From Chthonomonadaceae bacterium (lineage in GTDB: Bacteria > Armatimonadota > Chthonomonadetes > Chthonomonadales > Chthonomonadaceae), in assembly GCA_027459665.1 (NCBI GenBank), contig DAIDHN010000015.1:1-54971 (forward strand): DNA of 54,971 nucleotides. Direction: 5' to 3'. Shown piece by piece: positions 43,937 through 51,285 of this stretch. Both the position numbers and the translations under genes were made by a program. Position 1 is the first letter of the stretch. Each line of letters starts with the position of its first letter. Below the pieces are notes generated by a model. That model saw only the letters and a program-made list of their open reading frames with translations, did no database searches and was not told the origin of the DNA.

Positions 43937-44794
43937 TTAGCAGGAAACATCTCGGCCTTCGCTTCCGAAGAGCTGCATGCGTTCCTCTGTAGAGATTCTT
44001 TGTGCGTTTGACGGGCAGTAATGAAACTGCAGCGCTCTTCTGCGAAGCGGCGAGGTGTTGTGCGGAGTGCCGTGAGGTGTCAGCCCGTTGAATATCAGAC
44101 ATCCTCCAGGAGGAAGAGGGGCAGCTACACAGTCTTTATGCTCCATTTCTGTATCACAAATTTGCCAGTCTCTTCGTTGAAAATGGGGCACTATGCCCTG
44201 CTTATGTCCACCTTTCAAGAAGTGCATGCATCCGTTTTCCAGGGTGGCCTCATCAAGTGCAATCCAAAAACCCACTACTGGCGTGCCTTCCAGCAGGTTG
44301 AAGTAGGCGTGATCCTGGTGCCAGGGCTTTTCCCGTCCAATCAGAGGGGATTTGAAAAGGGCCATATCCTGAAACATGTTTACCGAAGCATGAAGTATCT
44401 TCTCGGCAGTTAGTATTACCTTTGGTGCGAAAGCTATAGCATGCAGGCGAGGTTCGATATTGCAGAAATACATAAGTTTGCGCACTACATCCTGTCTTTG
44501 TTCATGCGATAACTGTGAAAGTTTATCTTTTGCATGCCATTCAAATTCCAAATGCTCAAAGTCAGGATATTTTCCCATTACCAGGTCATGCAGAGCATTT
44601 TTCATCTCATCTACCTCTTCAGGTGTGAATGCATTGGCTATAGCCAGATAGCCGTCTTCATGGTATCTGGTCAGCGCTTCGTCGTCAACGCTTTGCAAAT
44701 CATTCAGCAGTGGTACAGTGGCAGATGCCTTGTAGAGATACTGAGAATATTCACCTGGCTTCAATGCGTCGAATTTTGGTGCAGATTGTGTCAT
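43937..44794 (-). CDS. Phytanoyl-CoA dioxygenase (PhyH)-family enzyme 3
   Basis: A 285-residue Fe(II)/2-oxoglutarate oxygenase. The iron ligands are His159-x-Asp161 (PWHQDHAYF) and His241 (TPHGTPHN), with Arg251 or Arg252 as the probable 2-oxoglutarate anchor. Architecture resembles bacterial PhyH proteins acting on free metabolites; substrate is unknown. It stands alone, away from the cluster containing the other two. The minus-strand terminator-like element near 43685 would end its transcript. Confidence 0.85.
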   Translation of the reverse strand: MTQSAPKFDALKPGEYSQYLYKASATVPLLNDLQSVDDEALTRYHEDGYLAIANAFTPEEVDEMKNALHDLVMGKYPDFEHLEFEWHAKDKLSQLSHEQRQDVVRKLMYFCNIEPRLHAIAFAPKVILTAEKILHASVNMFQDMALFKSPLIGREKPWHQDHAYFNLLEGTPVVGFWIALDEATLENGCMHFLKGGHKQGIVPHFQRRDWQICDTEMEHKDCVAAPLPPGGCLIFNGLTPHGTPHNTSPLRRRALQFHYCPSNAQRISTEERMQLFGSEGRDVSC

Positions 44795-44902
44795 ATGAAT
44801 ACACCCTTCACTTTGAAATTGAGAGATAAATCATTTTAACACAACTTATGCAGTTCTGTGAGTTTGTTAATGAAGTGCTGCAGAGTATCCTGCTCAAAAA
44901 TA

Positions 44903-44941
44903 AAAACTGGCGCCAGTACATTGATACTGAGCGCCAGTTTT
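44903..44941 (-). terminator. Rho-independent terminator after the Cys-rich gene
   Basis: AAAACTGGCGC pairs perfectly with GCGCCAGTTTT (11 bp); inside, CAGTA pairs with TACTG, with one unpaired A. On the minus strand it is followed by a T-rich tract (TTTTTATTTTTG). It lies 11 bp after the stop of the gene at 44952. Confidence 0.9.
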
Positions 44942-44951
44942 ATGCAGAAAG

Positions 44952-45338
44952 CTACATTTTCATTCCACGCGGAAAGGTTTTTACCTGATCTGGCTTGACG
45001 CCTGGGATATCGCCGTCATGTGCATACCATGCACCCTTGCACTCGTTGCATACGGGCTTGCCCATGGAGAGCATTTTGCCGCAGGGGCACATGCCCATGG
45101 CCAGAGCACAGTCGTTGCATGAATGCTTGAGGCAGCAATTGTACATACCTTTGGCTTCGGCAGATTTTTTGATTTTCATCACAAGAGCTTCTGCCTGTTT
45201 GACCTCTTTAGACTTGTGCATCATCATGTGCATTTTTCCCATTTTGTGGTGATCCTGCGCATGAGAGCGGGAAACTGTCCAGGCAAAAAGAGCCAGGACC
45301 ATTGTCAATCCAAGCAGAGTGAACTTCCAGTGTTTCAC
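44952..45338 (-). CDS. Exported Cys/His/Met-rich protein, probably metal-binding
   Basis: A 128-residue protein with a Sec-type signal peptide (residues 1-27, cleavage after SHA or HAQ). The mature part starts with a His/Met cluster (DHHKMGKMHMMMHKS) and then carries eight Cys at 68, 69, 74, 77, 84, 86, 97 and 100, arranged as CC, CxxC, CxC and CxxC. This suggests binding of copper, zinc or an iron-sulphur-like site in the periplasm. The start is GTG, with GGAGG 6 bp ahead. It faces the second ECF sigma gene across 162 bp. I do not recognise the family. Confidence 0.7.
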   Translation of the reverse strand: MKHWKFTLLGLTMVLALFAWTVSRSHAQDHHKMGKMHMMMHKSKEVKQAEALVMKIKKSAEAKGMYNCCLKHSCNDCALAMGMCPCGKMLSMGKPVCNECKGAWYAHDGDIPGVKPDQVKTFPRGMKM

Positions 45339-45500
45339 AACTTACCTCCAGATTGGAATAGTAGTTGCCTGCAATATGCAGACAGCTACCTATACAAAAA
45401 TTGAAAAGTGTTTTGTGCATTTGCTCTAGAGTTCGGCCCTTTTGCATCATTATACTAACGATTTATGTAAAAAGTATGGAAAGGTTGAAGGTGTGAACAC

Positions 45501-46070
45501 TTGACCAAAGTATCTGATGAAAACCTTGCGAGGTCTGCAGCGTCTGGAGAACATGGGTGTTATGAAGAGCTGATAGCACGCTATCGAACATCTGTGTATT
45601 CGATTTGTTACCAAATGTCCGGCAACAAGGAAGATGCAGAAGACTGGGCACAGGAATGTTTTTTACGCGCCTACAAGCAGTTGGCTCATTACACGCCGAC
45701 CAGACCGTTTGCGCCATGGTTCTATCGAGTTGTATCGAATACCTGCATCAATATGATTCGTCATAAAAAAAGCCGATTAATCGATCAACAGGTTTCATTA
45801 GATGCGGTAGGCGAGCACCAATCATCTGGAAAGAGCCTGCAGCAACTAGCAGAGCTTTCAGAGGAAGCTGAAAAAATTCAGCAAGCCATAGACACGCTTT
45901 CACCTCGCCTGAAAGCTGCCTTGGTTCTTTGGATGCAGGAGGAATTGACTTTTCGGGAACTAGGCGAGACATTAGGTGTACCTCTGGTAACCGCCTCTTC
46001 GCGTGTTCGCAGGGCATTGCTGCAGCTAAGGTCGATTTTGAAACCAGAGAGAGAGGAACCAACAGTATGA
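45501..46070 (+). CDS. ECF-type RNA polymerase sigma factor 2
   Basis: A 189-residue group IV sigma factor. Region 2 contains GNKEDAEDWAQECFLRAYKQL and FAPWFYRVVSNTCINM; region 4 has LSPRLKAALVLWMQEELTFRELGETLG and the helix-turn-helix VTASSRVRRALLQLR. Translation begins at a TTG, 9 bp after GAAGG. A ZAS-type anti-sigma gene overlaps its stop by 4 bp (ATGA), showing strict coupling. It is unlike the first ECF factor at 5917 in detail, so the two belong to different groups. Confidence 0.92.
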   Translation: MTKVSDENLARSAASGEHGCYEELIARYRTSVYSICYQMSGNKEDAEDWAQECFLRAYKQLAHYTPTRPFAPWFYRVVSNTCINMIRHKKSRLIDQQVSLDAVGEHQSSGKSLQQLAELSEEAEKIQQAIDTLSPRLKAALVLWMQEELTFRELGETLGVPLVTASSRVRRALLQLRSILKPEREEPTV

Positions 46071-46822
46071 TCTTATGCTATTATGTACAACCTAATTTAC
46101 TTCCATTTACTATGGGTGAACTTCGCCCCATGCAGGCGCGTATTGTGCGAAGTCATACGCAAGCCTGCGCACGATGTAAATCAGCTCTGAATGCACTCAA
46201 CGAATCAATTAAGCTGGTGATGGGAACAGGCAAAATTGATTATATACCACCTGATGACTTTGGAAAAAGGGTGATGGAGGCGCTGCACGGCATGCCGGCG
46301 CCAAATCAGATGCGAAAAAAAACGTGGTGGCGCTGGCTCTCGTTGTGCCTGGCTTTTCTCGGTACCGGTTATTTGCTGGGCAGGAGCCAGGGGGGGTGGA
46401 GCCATTCGAGCAAATCCGGCATACCCTCTGTAGAGCAGGCAGCAGAGTTATGTATGAAGCCTGGTGTTGTGCTGAGCAGTATAGTACATCCGGTGAAAAC
46501 TCTTCCAGCATTTCTGGGCGTTTCTACTGCACTGCCTCTGCTGCCCTGGGATCAAACGCCGGCATTTTACAGGGTGGTGCAAAACAGAAAAATTGCCTGT
46601 CTGTGCGGCAGCTGTGACGGCAAACGCTTTACACTGTACATTATGCCAAACAAGTATCTCAGCGGTGCTGCAATGGATCATTCTCTGCAGCTTATGCCCG
46701 CTGCAGATTCAACGCTGGCATATTGGCACGGCAGGCATGTCAGTTTTCTTGCTGTGGCCTCAGCAGGGTATGTGCCTATGACCGCCTTACTGGAAAAAGG
46801 AAACATAGCCCAAACTTACTAG
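46067..46822 (+). CDS. Zinc-type anti-sigma factor 2, membrane anchored
   Basis: The 251-residue protein has a short ZAS-like module with His30, Cys34 and Cys37 (HTQACARC), a membrane helix at about 88-105 and an extracytoplasmic part with five further Cys, among them CLCGSC. Compared with the first anti-sigma factor the exterior half is unrelated. The frame is open upstream to 45929 inside the sigma gene, but ATG 46067, overlapping the sigma stop and preceded by AGAGG, is the real start. The Cys in the outer part could make it redox- or metal-responsive, in keeping with the Cys-rich protein next door. Confidence 0.82.
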   Translation: MILCYYVQPNLLPFTMGELRPMQARIVRSHTQACARCKSALNALNESIKLVMGTGKIDYIPPDDFGKRVMEALHGMPAPNQMRKKTWWRWLSLCLAFLGTGYLLGRSQGGWSHSSKSGIPSVEQAAELCMKPGVVLSSIVHPVKTLPAFLGVSTALPLLPWDQTPAFYRVVQNRKIACLCGSCDGKRFTLYIMPNKYLSGAAMDHSLQLMPAADSTLAYWHGRHVSFLAVASAGYVPMTALLEKGNIAQTY

Positions 46823-46968
46823 GCAGAGCATGTATATCAGCTCAATCATAATTTAATTACCCGCATGAACGCCTGATCTTCTGGTGGATGCTTATTAGCA
46901 GCAGGAATTTGCATGTTTTGTATCTAACCTGCGAGTGATATGAGAAACCCCAAGGAGTGACCTATCAA

Positions 46969-47847
46969 ATGCTCATGCGACATTCTCTCTCTGCCTGTGC
47001 GCTGCTTTTTTCGTTGTCTGTTATTGCAGCACAAGCCAAACCACATGCCAACATAACAGTGCAGCACAATGTGATTTATGGTGTGATGGATGGCGTCAAA
47101 CTGCCCATGGATATGTACTCTCCATTGACGGTAAAAGCGCATCCTGCCATTGTGTTTATTCATGGCGGCGCCTGGATATCTGGAGACAAGACGTTTTATA
47201 CAGGAATGTGCCAGGAGATGGCCAGGCATGGGTATGTATGCGCTACCATCAACTACCGTATGCTGCCCAAATATCATTACCCTGCAGAACTGGATGACTG
47301 TCAGCTGGCAGTAAGATATCTACGAGCCAATGCTGCAAAATACCATGTAGACCCATTACGCATAGGTGCATTGGGCGATTCTGCCGGCGGATACCTGGTA
47401 GCACTACTTGGCCTGCGAGATACGCGAGACAAATCTGCCCCCCTGCAAAACTTCAGCAGCAGGGTGGAAGCAGTTGCAGATTTTTACGGCCCTACAGATT
47501 TTACACAGCCTTTGTCAACCGCCTCACCCCTCGCAATCTCACTTGTGGAGGCGTTTCTCAATGGAAAACCGACCACCATCCCCAAAGTGTTTCGAAAAAG
47601 CTCTCCTATAGTGTATGTAGACAAGACCGCACCGCCTTTTCTGATACTGCATGGCACAGCAGATAATCTTGTACCCTATGCCCAGTCTACAGAGCTGGCA
47701 GACGCTCTGCATAAGCTGGGAGATAACGCTACCTTGCTCGGTGTGTACGGGGCTGGCCATGCGTTTCTGAATGGAAGTCAACCAGGCATTTATCTGGGCT
47801 TGTGCGAGAGCTTCTTCGATGGAGTGTTGCGGCCAAAAAGAAAATAA
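46969..47847 (+). CDS. Exported alpha/beta-hydrolase, carboxylesterase-like
   Basis: A signal peptide (about residues 1-24) precedes an alpha/beta-hydrolase of the hormone-sensitive-lipase/BD-FAE type. FIHGGAW is the oxyanion-hole motif, GDSAGG carries the nucleophile Ser, HGTADNLVPY the acid Asp and GAGHAF the His. It probably deacetylates or de-esterifies plant-derived substrates outside the cytoplasm; this is inferred from the family and the glycoside-hydrolase neighbourhood. ATG 46969 lies 11 bp after AAGGAG and is preferred over the GTG inside that site. Confidence 0.82.
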   Translation: MLMRHSLSACALLFSLSVIAAQAKPHANITVQHNVIYGVMDGVKLPMDMYSPLTVKAHPAIVFIHGGAWISGDKTFYTGMCQEMARHGYVCATINYRMLPKYHYPAELDDCQLAVRYLRANAAKYHVDPLRIGALGDSAGGYLVALLGLRDTRDKSAPLQNFSSRVEAVADFYGPTDFTQPLSTASPLAISLVEAFLNGKPTTIPKVFRKSSPIVYVDKTAPPFLILHGTADNLVPYAQSTELADALHKLGDNATLLGVYGAGHAFLNGSQPGIYLGLCESFFDGVLRPKRK

Positions 47848-47995
47848 AGCATAACTTTTATGTCAGACTGCTCTGCCGCTGCCTGCCGCAAGCTTCATTA
47901 TCAACTTCCAGCTTCTGTAAGGTGAAGATAAAAGAAGGAAAAAACTCTTTTGATATAGAAAAAGAAAGAAAATAAAAGCAGCAAAGGAAAAAACA

Positions 47996-48883
47996 ATGCA
48001 ATTTTCCAGGAGAGAGGCAGGCAGTATTGCACTGGCCATGGGACTTGGATTGTCGGTGGTTAGTGATGCTAAAGCGGCAGATTCTATACCCGAAGCATAC
48101 CGTGTAAGCGGCTGGGCTATGGGCTGCCAGGCATGGACCTTCCAGGTCTATACAACCCTGGAGGCAATTGAACGCACTGCAGAGGCAGGCGGGAAAGTCA
48201 TTGAATTTTTTCCTGGGCAGATGGTGAGCAAGGAGGCTGGCAGCCCAAGAATGGGACCAGGATTGAGTTCTGCATGGGTGCAAAAGATTCAGACTGCACT
48301 GCAAAAAGCCGGCTTGCTCGCTGTTGCCTATGGCGTGACCGGATTCCCCAATTCTGAGCAACAGTGCCGTGAAGTATTTGATTTTGCACGTCAGATGGGT
48401 TTGCGTACCATTACCTGTGAACCAGACCCTGCCGCTATGGACATTCTGGAGAAACTGGTTAAAGAGTACGATATTCGAATTGCTATTCATGACCACCCCA
48501 AACAGCCCAACAATCCGGGATACAGATTTTGGGACCCCCATTATGTGCTCTCTCTGGTAAAGGGTAGGGACAAAAGGATGGGGGCATGTGCGGATACTGG
48601 TCACTGGGTACGTTCGGGCATTCATCCTGTAGATGCTCTTCGCATATTGAAAGGCAGAGTGCTTGCCTCTCACCTCAAAGACCTGAATCGATTTTCTCCA
48701 TCTGCTCACGATGTTCCCTATGGCATGGGGGTATCCAATGTTCCTGCCATTCTGCGAGAACTGCAGCATCAGCATTTTGACGGGCATATTTCTGTAGAGT
48801 ACGAGTACAACTGGCAAAACAATGTGGTGGATGCAGCTCAGTGCATAGGTTTCGTACGCGCCTACGGAATACTGGAAAGATAA
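47996..48883 (+). CDS. Tat-exported sugar phosphate isomerase/epimerase-like TIM barrel protein
   Basis: The N-terminus MQFSRREAGSIALAMGLGLS is a twin-arginine-type signal (SRR followed by a hydrophobic stretch, cleavage near AKA), consistent with the Tat genes in this window. The rest is a xylose-isomerase-like TIM barrel with IEFFPG, AIHDHPKQP, ADTGHWVRSG, ASHLKDL and ISVEYEYN providing the metal-binding Glu, Asp and His residues. Family members isomerise or epimerise sugars or, when exported, act on glycoside-derived keto-sugars. Its gene lies 20 bp upstream of the GH78-like gene, implying a joint role in sugar breakdown. Confidence 0.82.
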   Translation: MQFSRREAGSIALAMGLGLSVVSDAKAADSIPEAYRVSGWAMGCQAWTFQVYTTLEAIERTAEAGGKVIEFFPGQMVSKEAGSPRMGPGLSSAWVQKIQTALQKAGLLAVAYGVTGFPNSEQQCREVFDFARQMGLRTITCEPDPAAMDILEKLVKEYDIRIAIHDHPKQPNNPGYRFWDPHYVLSLVKGRDKRMGACADTGHWVRSGIHPVDALRILKGRVLASHLKDLNRFSPSAHDVPYGMGVSNVPAILRELQHQHFDGHISVEYEYNWQNNVVDAAQCIGFVRAYGILER

Positions 48884-48903
48884 ATAAAAAAGAGGAGAGG
48901 TGA

Positions 48904-51141
48904 ATGCATTCTATTTACTCACACAAGCCGCCTACGATAGACCCTACTTATGGTGTGAAAGCAGGTGCTGTCAGACGTTCTTACCCATTGCCGGCAGACT
49001 GGATATGGACCCCCTCGCTGAAGGATACACAGACGGTAGTGCTGCGCGGCAGCTTTGATTTGAAAGAAGTTCCCAGGGAGGCAGTGAGTTTTACCACAGC
49101 CGACAACTATTTCAAGCTGTTCATTAACGGCAAAGAGTGCGATTCTTCGCAGCCTATTGCTGGAAACGATTTGGTGTGGCAGATATTGCACAAGAAGAAC
49201 ATTACTCATTTGCTTCACAAAGGCAGAAACAATGTGGTGATTGTCGCCATCAATGCAGGCGGGTCTGCTGGTGTTTTGTTTGGAATACGTGCTGGTAATG
49301 CCACCCTGTTTACAAGCGGCAAGAACTGGCAGGGCGCAGATATTACGGGGCTGCCCGAAGCTGGTGAAGATACTCCACCCCAGCTGCCAGTCTCCTCCTA
49401 CAGTAAGGTGAATGTGGAGGGTAAATACGGAATTTCCCCCTGGGGCACTGCTGTGTCAGGATGGCCTGGCGGCAGCGCACCCTACCTGCGGTATAAAATT
49501 CTGCCACCTACTTCATTTCTTCATGTGGATGCAGCAGGAGGAAAACTGCGCAGGGTCTCTGCAGACAGTCTGGTTCTGCAAATGCCGTCTGGTGGTAAAA
49601 ACCCTTCTGTTGTAGTGGATTTTGGACAGGAAATTGCTGGCCGGGTCAAGGTTACTTCACCAGACGCAGTGAGTATGGGCATAGGTACTGGTGAATCGGA
49701 AGGTGAAGCAGTGCATGGCCCCTGGGGAGGCGTGCATAAGGTATCTGCCGACCGTGGCATGCCGGCAGTTACCCCATGGTCTGCATTTCGTTATGCCAAA
49801 ATTGAATTCACCGGTGCTCCTGCCGGCAAGACTGTGCCAATTACCATACAGGTAGATCACAAGTACTACCCTGTTCAGTACAAAGGCGCTTTCGAGTGCT
49901 CTGATCCGCTTCTCAACAAAATTTGGTACACGGGTGCCTACACGGCTCATTTGTGCATGCAGGAATACATATGGGATGCACCCAAAAGAGACCGGGCCAG
50001 ATGGATGGGTGATTTACAGGTTTCTGGAAGAGTAATTGACGATGTGTTTGCAGACAAATTTCTGATGGAACAAACCATGCAGCGGCTGCGGGATGATGCA
50101 CAGGGAAACAGGCCGCCAACAAAACTGCCGGCTGGCTATGTAAACGGCATTCCAGGGTATTCTGCAGCATGGATTGTAGGGTTGTCGGATTTTGAAAAAA
50201 GAGTGGGGGATCGCGCGTACATTCTGAAACAGCACGACCTGCTCGGCTCCATGCTGCGCTATATGGCTCAGGACATCAACAGCAAAGGGCTTTTCACGAA
50301 CTCTCACAATGCCTGGGATTACGTTGACTGGTCTCCAGGCTTCAATTCGGATGGAGCACTTACGCGCTCGGCAACCCAGATGTATTATATTCGTGCATTC
50401 AAAGACGCCGCTTTTCTATATTCAGTGATGGGTGACAAGAATGCTCAGGATAAAGCTCTGAAAGAGGCAAAGATGTTAACTGCTTCTGCACAAGACTACC
50501 TTTGGCAGAAACAGCTCGGTGCTTTCAGCAATAGAAGGCAAGACAATGCTATGGCGGTATTTGCAGGGGTAGCAACCCCGGCAGAACGCCGCTCTATCTA
50601 TCAGGCTGTTTTCCAGCCAAACAGCCCTGCATGGAATCAAATAGCTACGCCCTACTATGACAATTACGTACTTTTTGCCATGAGCGACTGTGGTAAAACC
50701 CCTGAATCGCTGCAGTTTGCACGCAGTTTTTGGGGCGGAATGCTTGCTGAGGGGGCTACCTCTTTTTGGGAGGGATATGACCTGAGCTGGCCAAAGAAGC
50801 ATTTTCACAAATACCTGCAGGCTGACAATGGTATGGGCTACTTTGTGAGTTTGTGCCACGGATGGTCAAGCGGAGTGACTGCATGGCTTACTGAGAGAGT
50901 TCTTGGCGTACGTCCTACAGGTGCAGCATTTTCGACTGCAGTGATACAGCCAGAACTAGGCTATCTGCACTGGGCGAAGGGAGATGTGCCCACACCCAAT
51001 GGCATATTGAGAGTGGAAGTACAGCAAAAGGAAGGACGCCTTAGCGGGTATGTACTGCTGCCCAAAGGTGTGACCGCGCTGTTGAAAGCAAACTCGCGAG
51101 AAAAAACTGTTACCGGCCCCGGGCGCTACCGACTGCCATAA
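48904..51141 (+). CDS. Alpha-L-rhamnosidase-like glycoside hydrolase (GH78 type)
   Basis: The 745-residue protein has N-terminal beta-sandwich modules (to about 330), an (alpha/alpha)6 catalytic domain and a C-terminal beta domain. DAPKRDRARWMGDLQ corresponds to the GH78 motif carrying catalytic acidic residues, and EGATSFWEGYD and GWSSGVTAWL match the second half of the barrel. It would release terminal rhamnose from plant or bacterial polymers. No signal peptide is seen at the chosen start, which follows GAGGAGAGG, so it may act in the cytoplasm on imported oligosaccharides or leave by an unrecognised route. A 16-bp hairpin follows the stop. Confidence 0.83.
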   Translation: MHSIYSHKPPTIDPTYGVKAGAVRRSYPLPADWIWTPSLKDTQTVVLRGSFDLKEVPREAVSFTTADNYFKLFINGKECDSSQPIAGNDLVWQILHKKNITHLLHKGRNNVVIVAINAGGSAGVLFGIRAGNATLFTSGKNWQGADITGLPEAGEDTPPQLPVSSYSKVNVEGKYGISPWGTAVSGWPGGSAPYLRYKILPPTSFLHVDAAGGKLRRVSADSLVLQMPSGGKNPSVVVDFGQEIAGRVKVTSPDAVSMGIGTGESEGEAVHGPWGGVHKVSADRGMPAVTPWSAFRYAKIEFTGAPAGKTVPITIQVDHKYYPVQYKGAFECSDPLLNKIWYTGAYTAHLCMQEYIWDAPKRDRARWMGDLQVSGRVIDDVFADKFLMEQTMQRLRDDAQGNRPPTKLPAGYVNGIPGYSAAWIVGLSDFEKRVGDRAYILKQHDLLGSMLRYMAQDINSKGLFTNSHNAWDYVDWSPGFNSDGALTRSATQMYYIRAFKDAAFLYSVMGDKNAQDKALKEAKMLTASAQDYLWQKQLGAFSNRRQDNAMAVFAGVATPAERRSIYQAVFQPNSPAWNQIATPYYDNYVLFAMSDCGKTPESLQFARSFWGGMLAEGATSFWEGYDLSWPKKHFHKYLQADNGMGYFVSLCHGWSSGVTAWLTERVLGVRPTGAAFSTAVIQPELGYLHWAKGDVPTPNGILRVEVQQKEGRLSGYVLLPKGVTALLKANSREKTVTGPGRYRLP

Positions 51142-51148
51142 CTTCAAC

Positions 51149-51185
51149 ATCACAGACAGCAGAGTATTTCTCTGCTGTCTGTGAT
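51149..51185 (+). terminator. Perfect 16-bp hairpin after the GH78-like gene
   Basis: Arms 51149-51164 and 51170-51185 are exact complements around the 5-nt loop TATTT, starting 7 bp after the stop. It is very stable but lacks a T-run, so it is either a factor-dependent end or a stabiliser. Confidence 0.6.
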
Positions 51186-51285
51186 GAGCATCTATCAGTC
51201 AATAAAGCAAAACACTCTATAATGTGGGTACTATACTCACAACTGGGAGCAAAGAAGCACTCATAATTTTCCCGAACAGGTTTTT

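Noticed and set aside
45929-46066. Upstream extension of the second anti-sigma factor
   Set aside because: It would lie inside the sigma gene; the ATGA overlap with its own ribosome site is the natural start.
47858-48817. 319-codon frame antisense to the TIM-barrel gene
   Set aside because: The opposite strand has a recognised exported protein with correct start signals; this one has none.
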